A DNA stretch of 7,767 nt from positions 1-7,767 of the forward strand of contig JAJFUY010000141.1 of assembly GCA_021372185.1 (NCBI GenBank), read 5' to 3'. This document shows positions 1 to 5,993 of this stretch, one piece after another. Each line of letters opens with the position of its first letter. Positions within the stretch are counted from its first letter, which is position 1. The stretch comes from Chlamydiales bacterium (GTDB lineage: Bacteria; Chlamydiota; Chlamydiia; Chlamydiales; FEN-1388). The notes beneath the pieces were generated by a model, which was not told where the DNA came from, did no database searches, and worked only from the letters and a program-made list of their open reading frames with translations. Position numbers and translations under genes: made by a program.

Positions 1-36
1 GGGCAAGGGCAAGGGCACGGGCAAGGGATTTGGGGG
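1..36. repeat. GGGCAA hexamer tract with G-quadruplex potential
   Basis: The first 27 bases are five GGG triplets separated by 3-nt spacers (CAA, CAA, CAC, CAA), followed by ATTT and GGGGG at 32-36. This is a degenerate GGGCAA tandem repeat that also fits the standard intramolecular G-quadruplex pattern, with more tracts than the four required. The G-rich strand is the plus strand, the template for the minus-strand sct genes. It lies directly after the sctS stop, where sctT normally begins in chlamydiae. All three minus-strand frames stay open to the edge, but none has an ATG, so I cannot say whether it is spacer or coding (one frame would read Leu/Val-Pro dipeptides). The repeat continues to base 1, so its length is unknown. 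Confidence 0.75.
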
Positions 37-49
37 TGAAGGTCTTTCT

Positions 50-328
50 TTAAGTCCCGCTAATGCTCCAAATAGGAAAATTAACAAAAATATTAGTAGA
101 AAAGCTCATAATTTGCGAACCAAGCCACGATCCCATGAAGATGAGTGTGAGGGTTACTGCTACAAGTTTAACTACAAAGGGGAGCGTTTGCTCTTGAATT
201 TGGGTAGCTGCCTGGAAGATAGCTACAATGGTGCCCAAAAACATACTGATTAAGACAGGCGGTGCTGATAAAATCAGGATGAGTAAGAGGCCTTGATAGG
301 CAAGGGCTACAATTTGGCTTGTAAACAT
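50..328 (-). CDS. sctS: type III secretion export apparatus protein SctS (YscS/FliQ family)
   Basis: A small inner-membrane subunit of the type III export gate, which assembles with SctR and SctT into the helical entry portal for secreted proteins. The 92-residue product has the family length and two hydrophobic hairpin segments (about residues 12-35 and 50-72). Between them is the diagnostic FliQ/SctS loop, here QAATQIQEQTL, close to the family's usual QAxxQIxEQTL. The ATG at 326-328 has a GGA six bases upstream, a weak Shine-Dalgarno sequence. It follows sctR after 53 nt, the widest gap between the sct genes here; this gap holds only a weak AT-only hairpin (347-363). Position after sctR matches CT563 of C. 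trachomatis. Its expected partner sctT is not in the window. The assignment is firm. Confidence 0.95.
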   Translation of the reverse strand: MFTSQIVALAYQGLLLILILSAPPVLISMFLGTIVAIFQAATQIQEQTLPFVVKLVAVTLTLIFMGSWLGSQIMSFSTNIFVNFPIWSISGT

Positions 329-381
329 ATAATTCCAAAATACAAAGTTATTTTTTTAATAACAAGCTACTCTATTTTTTG

Positions 382-1278
382 CTACCTGAATGTAGAGACA
401 AGCCCCTCAATGAGTAGCGTCCAGCCATCAAGCATAACAAGTAGAAATAATTTTAACGGCATGGAAATTGTGACGGGCGATAGCATCATCATACCCATCG
501 CAAGCAAGATGTTAGATACCACCAAGTCAATGACAAAGAACGGTATGTAAATTAATACCCCAATTTCAAAGGCCGATTTTAGCTGTGTCGTTATAAATGA
601 GGGCACCAAAATCATAAAGTCATCTGGCTTAAGATCTGCTTTATGCTCTTCTGGCAGTAAGCGGTAAATAGTCCTAAAGAATATGCGATGGTGCTTTACA
701 AGTGAGTTATTGCGTAAAAAATCTCTCAAGGGCTCACGAGCTGCCGCTGCAATTTCAAGTACATACTGTGCGCTATCAGGTGACGTAAACGTTTCTGGTA
801 CATTCTGGCGCGCAAGAACGCCTTGAGCTGCATCATACATTTTTACGCCAGTTGGATACATAACATAAATACTCAGCAAAAAGGCAACGCCGTTAATAAC
901 CTGGTTGGGGGGTGCCTGCTGAACGCCAAGGGCGTTTCTAAGTAGCGATAGTACCACCACAATCTTTACAAACGAGGTCAAAATCATCACGATAAACGGC
1001 ATGAGCGACATAAATGCAATAGCTGCTGTCTGCGTAATGAGCGATGGCCGTGAGAGCATAGAGAAGTTTGACATTTGGCTAGGAACTGGCGTTAGCTGGC
1101 CATTTCCAATTGTCTTTGTGTTGCTATTTGGCGGTGGTGCTCCAGGAGGCGTTGTAGGTGCACTTGTAGTAGAAAGCGCAGCTAGCGATGAAACAAGGCA
1201 CAAAAGAACCGCTAAAAGAATGAGCGAACCAAAAATTCTCTGAGCTGATGACGTAAAAATATTGCAAATAGCGCTCAT
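382..1278 (-). CDS. sctR: type III secretion export apparatus protein SctR (YscR/FliP family), chlamydial long form
   Basis: A core subunit of the export gate in the inner membrane; in the family several copies assemble with SctS and SctT. Residues about 80-298 are a standard SctR/FliP domain. The first conserved block runs from about 104 (FVKIVVVLSLLRNALGVQQ, then PPNQVINGVAFLL) and the second from about 247 (FFVIDLVVSNILLAMGMMM, then a conserved C-terminal hydrophobic hairpin with MLDGWTLL). Typical SctR proteins have about 215-220 residues; this one has 298 because of an N-terminal extension. The extension holds a hydrophobic signal-like segment (18-35) and a Pro/Thr/Ser-rich linker (38-66). 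From memory C. trachomatis SctR (CT562) is similarly long, so this is a lineage trait. The ATG overlaps the sctL stop as ATGA, suggesting translational coupling. Confidence 0.96.
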   Translation of the reverse strand: MSAICNIFTSSAQRIFGSLILLAVLLCLVSSLAALSTTSAPTTPPGAPPPNSNTKTIGNGQLTPVPSQMSNFSMLSRPSLITQTAAIAFMSLMPFIVMILTSFVKIVVVLSLLRNALGVQQAPPNQVINGVAFLLSIYVMYPTGVKMYDAAQGVLARQNVPETFTSPDSAQYVLEIAAAAREPLRDFLRNNSLVKHHRIFFRTIYRLLPEEHKADLKPDDFMILVPSFITTQLKSAFEIGVLIYIPFFVIDLVVSNILLAMGMMMLSPVTISMPLKLFLLVMLDGWTLLIEGLVSTFR

Positions 1279-1925
1279 GTGGTAGGTTTCCTCATTGTGT
1301 CAGCAAGTGATTCAAAAGCGGCTTCAAGGTTTCTCCAGCGGTCTTTTAGGCGAGCATTAATAATACCGCCTTCAGTTTCTATAATGCAGCCACCTTGTTC
1401 TACATCATCGCGTTCGCGAATTGATAGAGATTCTAGGCTTTCAAATAGGTCTTTGATTTTGTTTTTATTTTTCTCTAAAACCTGTAAATCGGCGCGGTTT
1501 ACATAAATCACAATGCGTTTATGCTGTGAGACAGATTTTAGGGCGTTAGATACAATTTCTAAAATAGCCGCTGGCTGCAAGGCAAGTTCTGCTGCCACAA
1601 TTTTTTTGGCTGCCTTTAGGGCAATAGGCATAACAAGCTTTTGCATTTCACCTTGTACTTTGCCAATTTCGCCTTCCATAGCCGCAAGCTGCTTTGTCCA
1701 TTCTTCATAGCCTTGAGCAAAACCATCTTTTATGGCTTGTGCTTTGAGCTCTTCACATTCGGCAGCTACTTCGTGGCGGTATTTTTCTACATCTTCAACG
1801 ATGTGGGTAAGCACTTCTTGCCCTGTAAGCAGTTTTGAGACGTCTTCTGCCGGAATAATCTTCGATTGGGGCGCTTGCTTTATGGTGTTACCGTATATAA
1901 GGCTGAAGTATTTTTTGCTTATCAT
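1275..1925 (-). CDS. sctL: type III secretion ATPase stator protein SctL (YscL/FliH family)
   Basis: A cytoplasmic regulator and stator that links the ATPase SctN to the sorting platform; in the family it dimerises and binds SctN and SctQ. The 216 residues are close to the roughly 223 of C. trachomatis CT561 (from memory). An N-terminal variable part is followed by a charged helical, probably coiled-coil region (about 40-97) containing the FliH-like Gly-spaced motif DGFAQGYEE. The C-terminal domain (about 100-210) ends with the hallmark GGCIIETEGGIINARL and then RWRNLEAAF. The ATG lies 2 nt after the stop of the upstream SctK-like gene, with no clear Shine-Dalgarno sequence, so translation probably depends on coupling. 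Its stop overlaps the sctR start by 4 nt. Confidence 0.93.
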   Translation of the reverse strand: MISKKYFSLIYGNTIKQAPQSKIIPAEDVSKLLTGQEVLTHIVEDVEKYRHEVAAECEELKAQAIKDGFAQGYEEWTKQLAAMEGEIGKVQGEMQKLVMPIALKAAKKIVAAELALQPAAILEIVSNALKSVSQHKRIVIYVNRADLQVLEKNKNKIKDLFESLESLSIRERDDVEQGGCIIETEGGIINARLKDRWRNLEAAFESLADTMRKPTT

Positions 1926-1927
1926 TG

Positions 1928-2785
1928 CTATGGTGCCGTTTCTGTTTTAAGGAACTGGATTATATGCTGTACCTGAAGCAGTGCAAGAGCTGTCTGATTT
2001 GGTACTTCCTCTTTCTTTATATTATTCTGCAGAAATTTTGCACGGGATAAATCAAGTGTGTGCAAGATATGCCAAGTAAAATCATCACTTGCGCCCGATA
2101 GTGCGAGGCTTAAGCGCTGCAGCCCCAATCTATGAAGACGCTGCGGAAATTTATTGCCTTCTTTTAAAAGCTCGCGCACAGATAGCGTTGTGGGCATCTG
2201 GCGAGATTTTTGGCGCAGTAAAATGCGTAAGTAGTGCTGCTGCTCTGTTGTAAGATATTGTAAGACTGCCTGTAGAAGTTTTTTGTCTACAATATGTCGC
2301 ATCTCTTCTACTAAATCATACATGGCAAGAAGGTCAGCAATATCTAAAATATCAGATCTTGACATATCAAGGAGGGGCGTAAGCTCCCAAGTGGGTAAAA
2401 GTGCCTTTGGAGGGCATGAATTTTCTGTCCAGGCAGTATGAAGATAGGTGATAAGAAAATCTTGTACAGTATCATTATAGCTTGATGCAGCCGGCAGTTC
2501 TTTTGAACGCTCGCCAAAGACGTTAGGAAAGGCCTTTTTATAGACCTCTTGCAGCGGCTCTTGCATCTTTTGTACTACAGGCATGAGCCACGTGGGGTCA
2601 ATAGACGAAAGCCACTCTTTGGGTTCAAAGAGCATAAGATTTGGCTCAGCACTTGTAAGCTTTATCTCATGAAGTGATTCTGCATCTTCTTTTGGCAAGA
2701 TTTTGCTTAAAGTATCCGGTTTACCGGTAAAATACTTGTTCAGAAGCAAACGTAAAAAGATGAGACCGCTATTTTGAGGCTGCAT
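1928..2785 (-). CDS. CT560-type protein, probable sorting-platform component SctK
   Basis: An all-helical soluble protein of 285 residues with no signal peptide or membrane segment. Its place between sctJ and sctL equals that of CT560 in C. trachomatis and of yscK in the Yersinia yscJ-K-L order. SctK proteins bridge the SctD ring to SctQ at the cytoplasmic sorting platform and diverge strongly in sequence. The most SctK-like part is the C-terminal third (about 215-255): Arg/Leu-rich HRLGLQRLSLAL, then DDFTWHILHTLDLSRAKFL. The N-terminal half has no motif I recognise. The ATG lies 14 nt after the sctJ stop with only a weak GAG upstream. A type III secretion role is supported by the tight operon; the SctK identity is inferred from position and a weak C-terminal resemblance. 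A chaperone is the main alternative. Confidence 0.7.
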   Translation of the reverse strand: MQPQNSGLIFLRLLLNKYFTGKPDTLSKILPKEDAESLHEIKLTSAEPNLMLFEPKEWLSSIDPTWLMPVVQKMQEPLQEVYKKAFPNVFGERSKELPAASSYNDTVQDFLITYLHTAWTENSCPPKALLPTWELTPLLDMSRSDILDIADLLAMYDLVEEMRHIVDKKLLQAVLQYLTTEQQHYLRILLRQKSRQMPTTLSVRELLKEGNKFPQRLHRLGLQRLSLALSGASDDFTWHILHTLDLSRAKFLQNNIKKEEVPNQTALALLQVQHIIQFLKTETAP

Positions 2786-2799
2786 ATCTCGTCACACGC

Positions 2800-3819
2800 T
2801 TATGGTTGTTCTACGTTTTCTTGTACTTTAGGTTCTTCTTTAGGCTTAGGCTCTTCTTTTGGTTTGTCCTCAGCTGCTTTTTCTGTAACCGGTTCAAACT
2901 CATCAGGTAACGGTGCCATATGTAAAAGCTGCTTTAAGCCCCCTCGTTTTTTTAATAGTGGGTGTAGCTTCCAGCCAAACCAGAACGTGGTAAACGCTAG
3001 AATAAGCACAATGAGACATAAGGTAAAGAAAATAGCTTGAAAACGAGCTAAAGAGTCGCGAGCTATGACAAGCGTCCAGACTTTTACAAGGTCTTGTTGT
3101 GCATTAGCTTCACGAGAAGAAGTCATTTCAGAAAATCGTGTTCTATCAGGAATCACGGTAACGTTATCAAACGATAAGCCAGCAACAGAGCTTGCCACTA
3201 AGCGTTTAATCTTCGTAATTAAGTGACTGTTAGGGTCATCTAAAACGCCTGTATGTTTTACGTAGACCGAAGCTGTAATTTGGCCTTTTACTGCCGTTGG
3301 GTTTAAAGCATCTTCTTCTGGGAATGAAAGTTGCACGTCAGCATCTACGATACCATCTATCTTGCGGATGGTGTTGGCGATGCTATCTGCAAGGCCCGCT
3401 TGATAGCGTATTTTTTCTTGCATGTCAGAGGGTACAAGACCACCGGCTGAAAACAATTCAATTAAGTTTTGGCCGCGACGTCTTGGTAGGCCATTAGCTG
3501 AGAGTATAGCCATAGCACGGTTTGCATCTGCTGCATCTACAGCAATATCCCAGAGAGCAATTTTGGCTCCGCCGCCACCGCCGCCTTCTTTTTCTTTCAT
3601 CTTATAAGCGGGGATGTTTTCGCGGGCTAAAAGCACTAGAATTTCGTTTCCTTCGCGCTCATCAAGACCATTCACGATAGTTTTTTTGGATTCGCAACCG
3701 GTCATAGAAAAACCGATAATCGCGAGAAAAAAGAGAACAAGCAAAGACTTTTCTCTTAAAAAGCTTGCTGCAGAAAAATTTTCTTTAGCATTAACTGTAT
3801 CTTCAGTGTCTTGTATCAT
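2800..3819 (-). CDS. sctJ: type III secretion inner-membrane ring lipoprotein SctJ (YscJ/PrgK family)
   Basis: Forms the inner ring of the injectisome basal body, anchored by an N-terminal lipid and a C-terminal helix. Numbered from the ATG at 3819: a hydrophobic stretch (about 25-41) leads to the lipobox MTGC with Cys42. Ring-building domain 1 covers about 47-112 (NGLDEREGNEI, then WDIAV and GLPRRRG). The linker SAGGLVPSDMQEKIRYQ leads into ring-building domain 2 (about 128-225; DGIVDADVQLSF, VYVKH, IKRLVASSV). A transmembrane helix spans about 261-283. The cytoplasmic tail is rich in Lys/Glu/Pro with a doubled KPKEEP unit. Six consecutive glycines (79-84) form a loop in domain 1. An in-frame ATG at 3831 would add four residues but lacks a ribosome binding site; the 3819 ATG has GAAGG five bases upstream and is preferred. 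No other gene lies between it and the long inverted repeat upstream. Confidence 0.95.
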   Translation of the reverse strand: MIQDTEDTVNAKENFSAASFLREKSLLVLFFLAIIGFSMTGCESKKTIVNGLDEREGNEILVLLARENIPAYKMKEKEGGGGGGAKIALWDIAVDAADANRAMAILSANGLPRRRGQNLIELFSAGGLVPSDMQEKIRYQAGLADSIANTIRKIDGIVDADVQLSFPEEDALNPTAVKGQITASVYVKHTGVLDDPNSHLITKIKRLVASSVAGLSFDNVTVIPDRTRFSEMTSSREANAQQDLVKVWTLVIARDSLARFQAIFFTLCLIVLILAFTTFWFGWKLHPLLKKRGGLKQLLHMAPLPDEFEPVTEKAAEDKPKEEPKPKEEPKVQENVEQP

Positions 3820-3824
3820 AGCTA

Positions 3825-3829
3825 CCTTC
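3825..3829 (-). promoter_or_regulatory. ribosome binding site deciding the sctJ start
   Basis: On the minus strand GAAGG sits five bases before the ATG at 3817-3819. The upstream in-frame ATG (3829-3831) overlaps this site and has no purine-rich element before it. This favours the shorter SctJ, 339 rather than 343 residues. Confidence 0.6.
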
Positions 3830-3831
3830 AT

Positions 3832-3898
3832 TCATAGAATGGTCTGTTTTAATCCCTGATAGTAGGAAACGAATTTTTTTGCTACTACGATTTTAAAA
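3832..3898 (-). other. sctJ leader, possible promoter region
   Basis: These 67 AT-rich bases separate sctJ from the long inverted repeat. If the hairpin reduces read-through from lipA, the secretion genes would need a promoter here. The best -10-like hexamer on the minus strand is TACTAT (3859-3864, four of six matches), with no convincing -35 element at 15-18 nt. Chlamydial sigma-66 promoters are often poorly conserved, so this neither shows nor excludes a promoter. Confidence 0.2.
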
Positions 3899-4065
3899 TA
3901 GATCTCTTAGAGCAATTAGGGCTCAGCGAATTTTTGAGCGCTTTTGCTAAGATTTTTGTTTTCCCATAAGCCCACATACTCTAACGAGTAGGGGGCTTAT
4001 GGGAAAACAAAAAGATTAGTAAAAGCGCCAAAAATTCGCCAGCCCTAATTACTCTAAGAGATCTA
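3899..4065. repeat. 167-nt near-perfect inverted repeat, MITE-like element or giant hairpin
   Basis: The left arm (3899-3981) and right arm (3986-4065) are reverse complements over almost their whole length. I count 74 matched pairs, 6 mismatches and 3 single-base bulges around a 4-nt TAAC loop (3982-3985). The longest unbroken pairing is 21 bp, near the centre. The termini read TAGATCTCTTAGAG in both arms and similarity stops abruptly outside them; each end carries a TA dinucleotide, as expected for a TA target duplication. The right arm runs into the HEAT-like gene, supplying its last four codons, its stop and part of Leu328. There is no internal ORF. No long U-tract follows a GC-rich stem on either strand, so it is not a normal intrinsic terminator. 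A non-autonomous IS-derived MITE is my preferred reading; a processing or attenuating RNA hairpin is the alternative. Confidence 0.9.
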
Positions 4066-5047
4066 AACTCCTCATCTCTTGTTGAGCTGACTCAGGAAGG
4101 GATTGCAGAATATTTTTAAAACGTTCGCGATAATGGGGTGATATGCATGAAACAGCTAATACCAAATAGGTAGTAAGGCTTTCAATTCTTTGCACGTCTT
4201 TGTCTTCTAGCTGGCAAAGTAGGGCCTCTTGCATTTCATCATCACAATCAAGCGAACTTGCGACAATAGCAGCTCTCTCATTATTTTTGGTAATAGGTCT
4301 TGAGGAAAGCTGTTGTAAGCAAAAGGTCCGAGCGGGCTCACCGATAAGCCTGAGGGCACGAATGGCTGCACTTTCGGTATCAAAATTTTCTGTGCCGATA
4401 AGGCCAAAAAGCAGCTTTATAGCTTCAGTTGCTTGAAGGTGTCCAAGAGTTAAACATGCAGCTACTGGCGATTGGCCATACCCAGGAAATAGCGGGTCAT
4501 AGAGCACTGGTGTTTGTATAAGCTGTATGAGGTAGGGGATAAGTTTTTTACCATAAGACGCCGCTTTCTCTGCAGTAACTTCTGGGTCATCTTCACTTAA
4601 AATAAGCTCGCCAATAGCAGCAACGAGAGGCACTTCTTTTTTATTTTCTATCTGCTCTCTTAGGGCCTGGTACATGCGTATTGACTGCGCTACTTTTTCT
4701 GCATCTGCCCCTTGCATAAGATAGGGAGCTAGGTTTTGGCCTAATTGTGATTCTAGGTTCATGAGGCCAGCTATTCGGTCAGCATCTACATCAAGAACGG
4801 CGCCTACGCCCTCTTCTTCATAATGCTCAAGCATGATTTGAAAGTTTTTGCCAAAGTGCGCATCTCGGTGCATGAGGATATCGCGGTCTTCTTCTTCTAA
4901 AAGAGGCAATTCTGAGGCATCTAACCCCTCTAAAGGCGGCTCGTAATAGGCGGTGATATCAGTATCTTCAGATGCTGTGCGCTCAAAAGACTTTTCTAGC
5001 AAAGAATCAAAAAGGGCCCGAGCTGTTATGTCAAATTCTTCTTTCAT
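4049..5047 (-). CDS. unrecognised HEAT-like helical-repeat protein
   Basis: I do not recognise a named family. The 332-residue product is soluble, acidic and helical, with no signal peptide or membrane helix. The N-terminal 60 residues are rich in Glu/Asp; the rest alternates amphipathic helices. HEAT-like helix pairs are clearest at about 195-217 (PVAACLTLGHLQATEAIKLL), 226-247 (SAAIRALRLIGEPARTFCL) and 256-280 (ERAAIVASSLDCDDEMQEAL). Such repeats usually act as protein-binding scaffolds. Its ATG overlaps the lipA stop as ATGA, so the two are probably translationally coupled. From memory C. trachomatis has no gene between lipA and sctJ. The last residues (LDLLE) and the TAA stop lie inside the right arm of the inverted repeat, so the C-terminus may have been altered by its insertion. 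Function is unknown; lipoate metabolism or type III secretion are both only contextual guesses. Confidence 0.85.
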   Translation of the reverse strand: MKEEFDITARALFDSLLEKSFERTASEDTDITAYYEPPLEGLDASELPLLEEEDRDILMHRDAHFGKNFQIMLEHYEEEGVGAVLDVDADRIAGLMNLESQLGQNLAPYLMQGADAEKVAQSIRMYQALREQIENKKEVPLVAAIGELILSEDDPEVTAEKAASYGKKLIPYLIQLIQTPVLYDPLFPGYGQSPVAACLTLGHLQATEAIKLLFGLIGTENFDTESAAIRALRLIGEPARTFCLQQLSSRPITKNNERAAIVASSLDCDDEMQEALLCQLEDKDVQRIESLTTYLVLAVSCISPHYRERFKNILQSLPESAQQEMRSLDLLE

Positions 5048-5991
5048 TCTGAATTAATCTCACAGATTTGGTCATTTCGTTTTACAAAGAGTTTCGCGTT
5101 ATAGCTTGAGCGTACAAAAGGTCCTGAGTAGACATTTGAGAGCCCTAGTTTTTTACCTTCTTCAGCATACTCATTAAAAAGATCAGGATGAATAAACTCT
5201 TTCACGCGTGTCTTTAAGCGGCTTGCCTGCAAATACTGCCCAATTGTTACGATATCGCATCCGGCATCTTTTAGCTCTTGCAGTGTTGCTAGCACTTCAT
5301 CTTTAGTTTCACCAAGGCCTAGCATAATGCCAGATTTTACTAAAATTTCTGGGTTTTTTTTCTTCACGTGCTTGAGCACCATGAGTGATCGGTCAAAAGT
5401 GGCTTTATGGCGTATTGTGGGCGATAGGCGCCGCACTGTTTCTACGTTGTGGTTAAAAATTTCTGGTTTTGCATCAATGACAGCATCAAGTGCATGTAAA
5501 TTACCCTCAAAGTCTGATGTGAGGGTTTCTAGGGTTGAATTGGGGCACTGTTGCTGAATGGCCTTCATTACTTTAACGAGGTGATTAGCACCGCCATCAG
5601 CTAAATCATCTCGCGCCACCATAGTGAGCACTACGTGTGTGAGACCAAGTTCTAGTACAGACTCTGCCACGCTATTGGGTTCATCTTCGTCTGGGGCCTT
5701 TGGGGCTTTAGAAAAGTCAATATCACAAAAGCTGCAGGCACGCGTGCAGCTTTTGCCCAAAATTAAAAATGTGGCCGTTTTTTTAGAATAGCACTCAAGA
5801 AGATTGGGGCATTTTGCCTCTTCACATACTGTGTGAAGGCGTTTTTTGTGGATAACGCTATTGGTTACAAAAAGGCTATCGCCCTCTGGCAGCTTGCGGT
5901 GCAGCCAGCTTGGAAAGCGCCCAGGATTCACAAGTGAATCTGTGGGTGCCTCTTGAGGGTTATTTGGCAATACATTTAGTTTGCTAGACAC
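5044..5991 (-). CDS. lipA: lipoyl synthase LipA
   Basis: A radical-SAM enzyme that inserts two sulfur atoms at C6 and C8 of protein-bound octanoyl groups, making the lipoyl cofactor of 2-oxoacid dehydrogenase complexes and the glycine cleavage H protein. Both iron-sulfur sites are complete: the auxiliary cluster CX4CX5C (Cys56, Cys61, Cys67) and the radical-SAM CX3CX2C (Cys82, Cys86, Cys89, in SCTRACSFCDIDF). The C-terminal RSSY motif (294-297) supplies the serine ligand of the auxiliary cluster. At 315 residues it has the family length and appears intact. The start is GTG, 2 nt after the lpdA stop; no in-frame ATG lies before the conserved domain. Its stop overlaps the next start by 4 nt. 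No lipB or lplA is in the window. Homologous by position to CT558. Confidence 0.97.
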   Translation of the reverse strand: MSSKLNVLPNNPQEAPTDSLVNPGRFPSWLHRKLPEGDSLFVTNSVIHKKRLHTVCEEAKCPNLLECYSKKTATFLILGKSCTRACSFCDIDFSKAPKAPDEDEPNSVAESVLELGLTHVVLTMVARDDLADGGANHLVKVMKAIQQQCPNSTLETLTSDFEGNLHALDAVIDAKPEIFNHNVETVRRLSPTIRHKATFDRSLMVLKHVKKKNPEILVKSGIMLGLGETKDEVLATLQELKDAGCDIVTIGQYLQASRLKTRVKEFIHPDLFNEYAEEGKKLGLSNVYSGPFVRSSYNAKLFVKRNDQICEINSE

Positions 5992-5993
5992 GT

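Noticed and set aside
347..363. Hairpin GTTATT-TTTTT-AATAAC between sctR and sctS
   Set aside because: Six A/T-rich pairs only, with no following U-tract; such repeats are expected by chance in AT-rich spacer and it would break the sct operon.
293..3859. Several plus-strand frames of 60-90 residues across the sct genes
   Set aside because: All are opposite well-supported conserved genes, have no ribosome binding sites or family features, and reflect codon bias on the opposite strand.
3875..3956. Partial similarity between the sctJ leader (TTTTGCTACTACGATTTT) and the left arm (CTTTTGCTAAGATTTTT)
   Set aside because: Matches are an 8-mer and a 6-mer in T-rich sequence, not enough to claim an internal duplication.
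3899..4065. Reading the long inverted repeat as an intrinsic terminator
   Set aside because: Only a short TTTT follows the outer end on the minus strand, and the GC-rich core is followed by A-rich or mixed sequence; the arm length is many times that of a terminator.
4207..4407. Minus-strand 66-residue frame within the HEAT-like gene
   Set aside because: It overlaps the larger frame out of phase and has no features of its own; no frameshift in the main gene requires it.
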